In this document: positions 31,706 through 39,888 of the stretch, one piece after another
How the letters are laid out: the number at the start of each line of letters is the position of its first letter
Position numbering within the stretch: position 1 is the first letter of the stretch
DNA from: Leclercia adecarboxylata
GTDB lineage: Bacteria; Pseudomonadota; Gammaproteobacteria; Enterobacterales; Enterobacteriaceae
Reading direction: 5' to 3'
DNA: 64,000 nucleotides
NCBI GenBank assembly: GCA_002360945.1
Contig: DERO01000042.1
Location: 1-64,000 of the forward strand
Program-made: the position numbers and the translations under genes
Notes under the pieces: generated by a model
Databases searched by the model: none
What the model saw: only the letters and a program-made list of their open reading frames with translations
Told to the model about the DNA's origin: nothing

Positions 31706-33073
<1,368 letters not shown>

Positions 33074-33093
33074 TTCTGAACCTTAATCTTTAG

Positions 33094-33120
33094 AAAAAAC
33101 CCGCTTCGGCGGGTTTTTTT
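33094..33120 (+). terminator. Rho-independent terminator after eno
   Basis: AAAAAACCCGC and GCGGGTTTTTTT pair around a TTCG tetraloop. The symmetric A/T tracts make it able to work in both directions, so it probably also ends the convergent RpiR-type gene. Confidence 0.9.
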
Positions 33121-33129
33121 ATGCCTGCG

Positions 33130-33954
33130 TTACAGCAGCAGGGGCAGGGTAGCGCTGGCGGTTTGCTGGCTGGCGTCGCCGTAGCGGTTGTCCAGCGAGA
33201 TAAGCGTGGTGGCAAGCAACTCCACCAAAAGCATCACCCCCACTTTGGCATTCATCGCGCCGGCGCTGAGCGGGCCTTCGGGTTTTGCCGCCACCAACTG
33301 CATATCGCTGATTGAAGCCAGCGGGCTGCGCGGGGTATTGCTGAGCGTCAGCACTCGCGCGCCGCGTTTACGGGCAAGTTTCACCACGTGCAGCAGATCG
33401 CGGGTGGATCCTGAACTCGAAATCGCCACCACCAGATCCTCTTTACCCAGCGTGGTTGCGCTCATCGAGGCGCGGTGCATGTCGCTTAACAGCTGCGCAG
33501 GTTTACCCAGACGCAGTAGTTTGTAGTGCAGATAGTCGCCCAAAATAGCACTTGCCGCCACGCCGTAGATAGAGACCGAACGCGCCTGATGCAGCGCCTG
33601 TGCAGCCTGCAGCAGCACATCCCTGTCCAGCAGTCGGGCGGTATCCCGCAGCGCCAGAACGGACTCCTCCACGACTTCATCTACCCGATCGCCCTGCGCA
33701 ACCGGCGCCTGGTCACGCTGAACGTCCAGCGCCAGCGCCATCTTAAACTCGGTATAGCCCTTGCAACCCAGCGTGCGACACAGCCTGGTCACGCTTGCCT
33801 CGCTGGTTTCGCTCTCACGTGCCAGTTCGGTAATGGTGAAGTAGAGCACTTTTGCCGGATCGCTTAAGACGAACTCACCCAGTTTTTGCTGGGTCGGACT
33901 ATAGCCAGAGACGCCCTGTCGCAGCCTCAGCAGCAGATTTTCATTTTCTGACAT
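33130..33954 (-). CDS. RpiR/MurR-family regulator of the adjacent PTS operon
   Basis: A 274-residue regulator with an N-terminal RpiR-type helix-turn-helix (residues 1-77, ITELARESETSEASVTRLCRTLG) and a C-terminal SIS sugar-phosphate isomerase-like domain (about 110-240, YGVAASAILGDYLHYKL and ISSSGSTRDLLHVVKLA). SIS domains of this family bind phosphosugars. It is divergent from a PTS permease and an N-acetylmannosamine-6-phosphate epimerase gene, so ManNAc-6-P or GlcNAc-6-P is a reasonable effector by inference. Two dyad-symmetric boxes lie in the shared intergenic space. Confidence 0.9.
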   Translation of the reverse strand: MSENENLLLRLRQGVSGYSPTQQKLGEFVLSDPAKVLYFTITELARESETSEASVTRLCRTLGCKGYTEFKMALALDVQRDQAPVAQGDRVDEVVEESVLALRDTARLLDRDVLLQAAQALHQARSVSIYGVAASAILGDYLHYKLLRLGKPAQLLSDMHRASMSATTLGKEDLVVAISSSGSTRDLLHVVKLARKRGARVLTLSNTPRSPLASISDMQLVAAKPEGPLSAGAMNAKVGVMLLVELLATTLISLDNRYGDASQQTASATLPLLL

Positions 33955-34052
33955 GCAAAATCCTTAATGCGTTTTTCTGTGGCTAGTGTGGCGGAAAGCG
34001 GGGGCGGGATGCCAGTCATTTTAAAAAAGTATGATCGCTCTCCAGGTTATTG

Positions 34053-34097
34053 GTGATAATTTTCACTTTAATATTTATATGTGGTAAAAATTTTCAT
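34053..34097 (+). promoter_or_regulatory. Paired operator candidates for the RpiR-type regulator
   Basis: GTGATAATTTTCAC (34053-34066) and GTAAAAATTTTCAT (34084-34097) are two 14-bp boxes related to the palindrome GTGAAAATTTTCAC. Their centres are 31 bp apart, about three helical turns, which fits cooperative binding on one DNA face. They sit just before the PTS gene and 99 bp or more from the regulator start. Confidence 0.55.
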
Positions 34098-34119
34098 CAA
34101 ATAATCCGGGAGTGAAAAA

Positions 34120-35676
34120 ATGATGCAACTGTTCAGCGGCGCCTCGTCGGGTGCCTGGTTTGAAAAAGCCCAGCGCTTCGGCAAATCCTTTATGTTACCT
34201 ATTGCCGTGCTGCCTGCCGCGGGCCTGCTGTTAGGCATTGGCGGCGCGCTGTCGAACCCCAACACACTCGCGGCCTACCCATTCCTGGATGTGGGCTGGC
34301 TACAGGCGATATTCACCATCATGAGCAGCGCCGGCTCGATTGTCTTTGCCAATCTCTCGGTGCTCTTTGCCGTAGGGGTGGCCGTGGGGCTGGCGAAAAC
34401 CGATAAGGGCACTGCGGGCCTGGCGGCACTGCTGGCGTTCCTGGTGATGAATGCCACCATCAACGCGCTGTTGATCCTGAACGGCACTCTGGCGCAGGAA
34501 AATCCCGGTGCGGTGGGGCAGGGGATGACGCTGGGCATTCAGACCCTGGAAACCGGCGTTTTCGGCGGGGTGGTCATCGGGCTGGTAACCTGTACGCTGC
34601 ACCATCGGTTTAACAAGATTGCCCTGCCGCAATTTCTCGGTTTCTTTGGCGGGTCACGCTTTGTGCCTATTATCAGCTCGTTGGCGGCGATACTGGTGGG
34701 GGCCATCATGACCGTCGTCTGGCCGCACTTTCAGAAGCTGATCTTCGGCCTCGGCGGTCTGGTCGATGCTACCGGTTATCTGGGCACCTTCCTGTACGGC
34801 TTTATCCTGCGTATGCTCGGCCCGTTTGGCCTGCACCACATTTTTTATCTGCCTTTCTGGACCACCGCCCTCGGCGGGAGCGAGATCGTTAACGGTCAAC
34901 TGATTGAAGGCACGCAGCGCATCTTCTTTGCCCAGCTCGCCGACCCGAATACCCAGCAGTTCTTTGCCGGCACCTCGCGCTTTATGTCCGGACGCTTTAT
35001 TACCATGATGTTTGGCCTGCTCGGCGCGTGCCTGGCGATGTATCACACGGCAAAGCCTGAAAATAAAAAGCGGGTGGCGGGGCTGCTGCTGTCGGCGGCG
35101 CTGACCTCATTCCTGACCGGTATCACCGAGCCGATTGAGTTCTCTTTCCTGTTTATCGCCCCGGTGCTGTACGTCATCCACGCGCTGTTCGACGGGCTGG
35201 CCTTTATGCTCGCCCATATTCTACAGATCACTATAGGGCAGACCTTCTCGGGCGGTTTTATCGATTTTGTTCTGTTCGGCATTCTGCAGGGCGAAGCCAA
35301 AACCCACTGGCTGTACGTACCGCTGGTCGGGATCCCGTGGTTCTTCCTGTACTACTTCACCTTCCGCTTCCTGATTAAGCGTTTCGATTTTGCGACCCCG
35401 GGCCGGGAGAAAGAGGCCGTGGCTGAAACCGCGCTTCCTCAAAGCGAACGGGCGCAGGCGATTATTGAAGGCCTGGGCGGCAGGGATAACCTGGATGAGG
35501 TGGACTGCTGCGCCACGCGTTTACGCGTGACGGTGAAAGACGGCGGCAAAGTGAACGAAGCCATGCTCAAAGCCACCGGCGCCCGCGGCGTGATCCTGCG
35601 GGGCAATGGCGTACAGGTTATCTACGGCCCGCACGTCACCATTATCAAAAATGAAGTTGAAGAGATCTTATCGTAA
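34120..35676 (+). CDS. PTS permease, EIICB of the glucose/N-acetylglucosamine superfamily
   Basis: A 518-residue phosphotransferase-system permease. Residues about 15-400 form the membrane EIIC domain (FMLPIAVLPAAGLLLGIGGALSN, the GITEPIEFSFLF sugar-site motif). Residues about 440-515 form EIIB with the phosphorylated cysteine at 464 in CCATRLRVTV. There is no fused EIIA, so phosphate must come from a shared EIIA such as Crr. The stop codon overlaps the start of a NanE-type epimerase gene, which points to N-acetylmannosamine or a related amino sugar as substrate. This is inference; maltose/glucose-type relatives exist. Confidence 0.88.
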   Translation: MMQLFSGASSGAWFEKAQRFGKSFMLPIAVLPAAGLLLGIGGALSNPNTLAAYPFLDVGWLQAIFTIMSSAGSIVFANLSVLFAVGVAVGLAKTDKGTAGLAALLAFLVMNATINALLILNGTLAQENPGAVGQGMTLGIQTLETGVFGGVVIGLVTCTLHHRFNKIALPQFLGFFGGSRFVPIISSLAAILVGAIMTVVWPHFQKLIFGLGGLVDATGYLGTFLYGFILRMLGPFGLHHIFYLPFWTTALGGSEIVNGQLIEGTQRIFFAQLADPNTQQFFAGTSRFMSGRFITMMFGLLGACLAMYHTAKPENKKRVAGLLLSAALTSFLTGITEPIEFSFLFIAPVLYVIHALFDGLAFMLAHILQITIGQTFSGGFIDFVLFGILQGEAKTHWLYVPLVGIPWFFLYYFTFRFLIKRFDFATPGREKEAVAETALPQSERAQAIIEGLGGRDNLDEVDCCATRLRVTVKDGGKVNEAMLKATGARGVILRGNGVQVIYGPHVTIIKNEVEEILS

Positions 35677-36383
35677 TGAAAAATGTACTGGATATCCTGA
35701 AAGGTAAGCTGATCGTCTCATGCCAGGCGCTGGATAATGAACCCCTGCACAGCCCGTTTATTATGTCGCGCATGGCGCTGGCGGCGGCGCAGGGCGGGGC
35801 AGTGGCCATCCGCGCCAACAGCGTCGTGGACATCAACGCCATCAAACAGCAGGTTTCGCTGCCGGTGATCGGCATAATCAAGCGCGACTATCCGGACAGC
35901 GAAGTGTTTATTACCGCCACGCTGCGGGAGGTGGATGAGCTGATGGCTATAAAACCGGAGATTATCGCCCTTGATGCCACCGCGCGTCCGCGTCCCGGCG
36001 GGCAGACGCTCGCCGGGCTGATGGCAGCGATCCGTGCACGATACCCGTCGCAGCTGCTGATGGCGGATATCGCCACGGTGGAGGAGGCGAAAACCGCCCA
36101 GGCGCTGGGTTTTGACTGCGTGGGCACTACGCTTTACGGCTACACGGCTGATACCGCAGGCCATAAGCTGAAAGAGCGGGATTGTGAGTTTTTACGTGAG
36201 GTCGTCGCGGCCGTCACTGTTCCGGTGGTGGCTGAAGGCAATGTCGAAACGCCGGAAATGGCTGCTCGCTGCCTTGAGTCAGGCGCGTATACGGTGGTGG
36301 TAGGCGGTGCGATCACGCGTCCGCAGCAGATTACGGCGCGATTTGTTGGGGCAATCGAGGCACAGAGCACCGATCGGGCATGA
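35676..36383 (+). CDS. nanE: Putative N-acetylmannosamine-6-phosphate 2-epimerase
   Basis: A 235-residue TIM-barrel protein of the NanE family, which converts ManNAc-6-P to GlcNAc-6-P in sialic acid and ManNAc breakdown. Recognisable family segments are LIVSCQALDNEPLHSP, the lysine of GIIKRDYPDSEVFITATL, ADIATVEEA and VVAEGNVETPEMA. No nanA, nanT or nanK is near, unlike the usual nan operon; instead it is coupled to a PTS permease by a 1-nt stop/start overlap (TAATG). It is the second gene of this unit; queE follows 54 nt later with its own start. Confidence 0.9.
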   Translation: MKNVLDILKGKLIVSCQALDNEPLHSPFIMSRMALAAAQGGAVAIRANSVVDINAIKQQVSLPVIGIIKRDYPDSEVFITATLREVDELMAIKPEIIALDATARPRPGGQTLAGLMAAIRARYPSQLLMADIATVEEAKTAQALGFDCVGTTLYGYTADTAGHKLKERDCEFLREVVAAVTVPVVAEGNVETPEMAARCLESGAYTVVVGGAITRPQQITARFVGAIEAQSTDRA

Positions 36384-36437
36384 TCCTGAGCCGGGGATCT
36401 GCGATACTTAACGTTTATCCCCTTCATTGAGATGACT

Positions 36438-37109
36438 ATGCAGTACCCGATTAATGAGATGTTCCAGACCCTGCAAGGCGAGGGTTACTTCACCGGCGTT
36501 CCCGCTATTTTTATCCGTTTGCAGGGATGCCCGGTTGGCTGTGCCTGGTGCGACACCAAACATACCTGGGATAAGCTCGCGGATCGGGAGGTGTCGCTGT
36601 TTAGCATCCTGGCCAAAACCAAAGAGAGCGACAAATGGGGCGCGGCGAACCCGGAAGATCTGCTGGCTATTATTAGCCGTCAGGGGTGGACCGCGCGTCA
36701 TGTGGTGATCACTGGCGGTGAACCCTGCATCCATGATCTGATCCCGCTAACCTCGCTGCTCGAAAAAAACGGCTACAGCTGTCAGATTGAGACCAGCGGC
36801 ACGCACGAAGTGCGCTGCTCCCACACTACCTGGGTCACCGTGTCGCCAAAGGTAAATATGCGTGGCGGTTTCAAAATGTTGCCGCAGGCGCTGGAGCGGG
36901 CGGATGAGATCAAACACCCGGTCGGACGCGTACGCGATATCGAAGCGCTGGATGAACTGCTGGAGACGCTGACCGACGACAAACAGCGGGTGATTGCGCT
37001 GCAGCCGATCAGTCAGAAAGAGGACGCCACCCGTCTGTGCATTGAGACCTGCATTGCGCGTAACTGGCGTCTGTCGATGCAGACGCACAAGTACCTGAAT
37101 ATCGCCTGA
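36438..37109 (+). CDS. queE: 7-carboxy-7-deazaguanine synthase QueE
   Basis: A 223-residue radical SAM enzyme that makes CDG from 6-carboxytetrahydropterin in queuosine synthesis. The cluster-binding cysteines are in QGCPVGCAWCDTKHTW, and the GGEPCIHDL motif contacts SAM. The ATG at 36438 matches the E. coli start; a second ATG lies two codons upstream. Substrate is supplied by QueD, encoded at 42229. An accessory module sits on either side of this gene. Confidence 0.96.
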   Translation: MQYPINEMFQTLQGEGYFTGVPAIFIRLQGCPVGCAWCDTKHTWDKLADREVSLFSILAKTKESDKWGAANPEDLLAIISRQGWTARHVVITGGEPCIHDLIPLTSLLEKNGYSCQIETSGTHEVRCSHTTWVTVSPKVNMRGGFKMLPQALERADEIKHPVGRVRDIEALDELLETLTDDKQRVIALQPISQKEDATRLCIETCIARNWRLSMQTHKYLNIA

Positions 37110-37118
37110 TGCTCCCGG

Positions 37119-37147
37119 GGCCCCTCTCAACAAGGGGCCTTTATTTT
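37119..37147 (+). terminator. Terminator after queE
   Basis: GGCCCCT/AGGGGCC (7 bp, 7-nt loop) is followed by TTTATTTTT. It overlaps the stop codon of the convergent MFS gene. Confidence 0.75.
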
Positions 37148-38524
37148 TGGTAACAGCGCCCAGGTTACCACCGCCGAACCGAGACAAATCGCGCTATTAA
37201 ACAGCAGGGCATATTGCGCCGCGCTGGCTGTCCCCAGCGGCAGCAGCAGGGCATAGAGTGAAGCCGTCACCGCGATCCCCATCGCTCCGCCCAGCGAACT
37301 GCCCATTTTGTATATCCCGGATGCCACCCCCACTTTGCTCTCGGGGGCATTCATCACCGCGGTGTCCGTCGACGGCGTGGCGTAACAGCCCAGCCCCAGA
37401 CCAAAGAGTACGTTGCTAAAAAAGACGGTCACAATGTAGATCTCTTTGCTTAAGAAGGTGCAGGAGATAAAGGTAATGCCGAGCGCGGTCAGCACTGGCC
37501 CGGTCATCATCGGCAGGCGTGCGCCATAGCGTTGAAGCAGTTTCTCCCCCACGCGGATCATGGCCAGCACCGTCACCAGATACCCCAGCGTCATCATGCC
37601 GGTTTGTAGCGGCGTCAGGTGATGGCCCTGCTGCAGCCAGATACTGGTGATCATCATGGTGCCAATACAGCCGTTGAGCATGAAGTTAGAGAACACCGCC
37701 GCGCTGTAGGCCCGGTTTTTAAACAGCGCAAAATCAATCAGCGCCGCATCGCCCTTGCGTAGCCCGGTAACGATAAAGCCCAGTGCCGCCAGCACCGCCG
37801 CCCCCAGCACGGACAGCGATAAACCACTGCTCCACCCCCAGGCATGGCCTTTGCTGATAAACAGGTTGAGCAGCACCAGCATACAGACAAAACTCACCAG
37901 CCCACCAATATCCAGCTTATGCTGACCGGCGCTGGGGCTTCGGCTTTCGGGCGTACCGCGGATCAACAGCAGTGCAGCCAGTGCCACCAGCATCGAAAAA
38001 ACAAATATCCAGCGCCAGCCCAGCGTCGTGGCGATGGCACCGCCGACAAAAGAGCTCAGGCCGCTGCCGCCCCAGGAGCCGATTACCCAGAAACTGATCG
38101 CACGCTGGCGCGCTTTGCCTTCGTACCAGGTTTTAATCAGCGCCAGCGTGGCGGGCATAATGCAGGCTGCCGACAGCCCCTGGATCGCACGTCCCAGCAG
38201 AAAGAGCACCGGCTCCCGGGCCAGAAACAGCAGGCCGCTGCCGGTAATACTCAGTATCAGGCCGATGACCGTCAGGCGCACGCGGCCAAACTTATCAGCA
38301 AAGCCGCCGCTGGCGACGACAAAACAGCCGCTGAACAATGCGCTGAGGCTGACCGCCAGCGTGAGCGTCTCCAGTGAAATATCGAGGCTGTTTTTCATCG
38401 CCGGTACGACGTTAATCACCGACTGGGCGAATAGCCAGAACGTCAGAACGCTCAGAACAATACCCGCCAGCAGTCGATCGTTACCTGCGAAAGCCGGGGT
38501 GTCTGTCAGGGGAACGGTACTCAT
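37127..38524 (-). CDS. MFS transporter of the DHA2 (14-segment) group
   Basis: A 465-residue membrane protein with about fourteen hydrophobic segments. The major facilitator motif A appears as GGFADKFGRVRLT (residues 73-85) and the DHA2-type motif as GRAIQGLSAACIMPATLALI. Relatives are drug/proton antiporters (QacA, EmrB type). It lies 24 nt after an M20D hydrolase gene in the same direction, so the two are probably one operon. The substrate is unknown; export or import of the hydrolase substrate or product are both possible. Confidence 0.88.
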   Translation of the reverse strand: MSTVPLTDTPAFAGNDRLLAGIVLSVLTFWLFAQSVINVVPAMKNSLDISLETLTLAVSLSALFSGCFVVASGGFADKFGRVRLTVIGLILSITGSGLLFLAREPVLFLLGRAIQGLSAACIMPATLALIKTWYEGKARQRAISFWVIGSWGGSGLSSFVGGAIATTLGWRWIFVFSMLVALAALLLIRGTPESRSPSAGQHKLDIGGLVSFVCMLVLLNLFISKGHAWGWSSGLSLSVLGAAVLAALGFIVTGLRKGDAALIDFALFKNRAYSAAVFSNFMLNGCIGTMMITSIWLQQGHHLTPLQTGMMTLGYLVTVLAMIRVGEKLLQRYGARLPMMTGPVLTALGITFISCTFLSKEIYIVTVFFSNVLFGLGLGCYATPSTDTAVMNAPESKVGVASGIYKMGSSLGGAMGIAVTASLYALLLPLGTASAAQYALLFNSAICLGSAVVTWALLPKIKAPC

Positions 38525-38548
38525 TGTGCAGTCCTCCAGGGATGCGGA

Positions 38549-39718
38549 TTAACGCAGATAGTGTTCGGTCAGGGCACTCCAGAGCGCGGCACCGGTAAGC
38601 AGGATCCTGTCGTTAAAGTCATACCCCGGGTTATGCACCATGCAGCGGTCCGCTTCATCCCCCGCACCGAGCGTGAAATAGCAGCCGTCGGGGTTTTTCT
38701 CGAGCATGAAGGCAAAATCTTCACTGCCCATAAAGGGAGGGGCGGCCGTCACGGCATCCTGGCCAAAAAGGTCCACCGCCACACTGCGCACCATCTCGTT
38801 AGCCGCCGGATTGTTATTCAGAACCGGGCTGCCGTTGATGTGGCTGATGGTTGCGGTGGCATTAAAGCTTTCGGCCTGGGCGACGGCAATATCGTGGATC
38901 CGCTGCAGCACCGTCTGGCGTACTTTTTCATTCAGCGTACGCACGGTGAGCTTCATCAGGACTTTGTCGTTGATGATATTGGGCGCATGCCCTGCCTGGA
39001 TGCTGCCCACGGTCACCACGGCAGGTTCAAACGGGGTGATATTGCGTGAGACGATCGACTGCAGGGCGAGAGTGATATGGCAGGCCACCAGCGTGGCATC
39101 GACGGTATGTTCCGGCACGGCGCCGTGTCCGCCCACGCCTTTAACTTCAATATGCAGAGTGTCGGAGGAGGCCATCATGGCACCATCGCGCAGGCCGATT
39201 TTTCCGAGCTTTTGCCCCGGCATATTGTGCAAACCGAAAATATGGTCGCAGGGAAAAGTGTCGAACAGGCCATCTTCGACCATCACCCGCCCGCCGTATA
39301 GCAACTCCTCGGCTGGCTGGAAAATCAGGTGCAGCGTGCCGTTAAATTTGCGGGTGCGCGCCAGGTATTCTGCGGCATAAAGCAGGGTGGTGGTGTGACC
39401 ATCATGGCCGCAGCCGTGGAATTTTCCCTCAACGGTGCTGCTCCACGCCTTGCCGCTGTTCTCCTGCATCGGTAATGCATCCATATCGGCACGCAGGCCC
39501 AGACGCTTGCTACCGTTGCCCACTTTCAGGGTGCCAACCACCCCGGTTTTAGCCATCCCGCGATGTACCTTGTAACCCCATTGCTGGAGCAGCCCCGCCA
39601 CGCGCTCGCTGGTTTGATGCTCCTCAAAACCGATCTCAGGATGCTGATGAAAATGACGGCGCAACTCAATGAACTGTGCTTCGGTGGTCTGCAGTGCTTC
39701 AACAATCGGATGTGTCAT
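38549..39718 (-). CDS. M20D-family metal-dependent amidohydrolase
   Basis: A 389-residue amidohydrolase of the hippurate hydrolase/IAA-amino acid hydrolase group (peptidase M20D). Metal ligands fit Cys103 and His105 in HGCGHDGHT, Glu137-Glu138 in QPAEEL, His164 in GLHNMPG and a C-terminal histidine in CMVHNPGYDF. A dimerisation domain (VKGVGGHGAVPEHTVDA) sits in the middle. Such enzymes remove acyl groups from N-acylated amino acids or related amides. The start at 39718 is chosen for its AAGGAT ribosome-binding site; the frame continues 38 codons upstream. Substrate is not predictable from sequence. Confidence 0.88.
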   Translation of the reverse strand: MTHPIVEALQTTEAQFIELRRHFHQHPEIGFEEHQTSERVAGLLQQWGYKVHRGMAKTGVVGTLKVGNGSKRLGLRADMDALPMQENSGKAWSSTVEGKFHGCGHDGHTTTLLYAAEYLARTRKFNGTLHLIFQPAEELLYGGRVMVEDGLFDTFPCDHIFGLHNMPGQKLGKIGLRDGAMMASSDTLHIEVKGVGGHGAVPEHTVDATLVACHITLALQSIVSRNITPFEPAVVTVGSIQAGHAPNIINDKVLMKLTVRTLNEKVRQTVLQRIHDIAVAQAESFNATATISHINGSPVLNNNPAANEMVRSVAVDLFGQDAVTAAPPFMGSEDFAFMLEKNPDGCYFTLGAGDEADRCMVHNPGYDFNDRILLTGAALWSALTEHYLR

Positions 39719-39730
39719 TTTTGTTATCCT

Positions 39731-39784
39731 TTTTTGGGCAAACAATGCTAATTTCGAGTTTATGCCGTTAGCAGCGCCCAAAAA
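39731..39784. promoter_or_regulatory. Nested dyad in the M20D/AraC divergent control region
   Basis: Outer arms TTTTTGGGC (39731-39739) and GCCCAAAAA (39776-39784) enclose inner arms TGCTAA (39746-39751) and TTAGCA (39768-39773). Both dyads share nearly the same centre (about 39758). The position just upstream of the hydrolase gene and before the regulator gene suggests an operator, perhaps for the AraC-type protein. Confidence 0.45.
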
Positions 39785-39888
39785 TGCACTTTTTTGTTGT
39801 GAAGCGACGCATTCCTTTTGATTGTTTTTCATACAATTCAGTTATGACAAAAAATAGCCTGTCATTATTTGTCTTCGCGGGAGAGCAC

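Noticed and set aside
39784..39888. Longer N-terminus for the AraC-type regulator
   Set aside because: The extra 35 residues overlap the inverted repeat in the control region and lack a good ribosome-binding site, whereas GGGAGAG precedes the ATG at 39889. It is kept only as an alternative.
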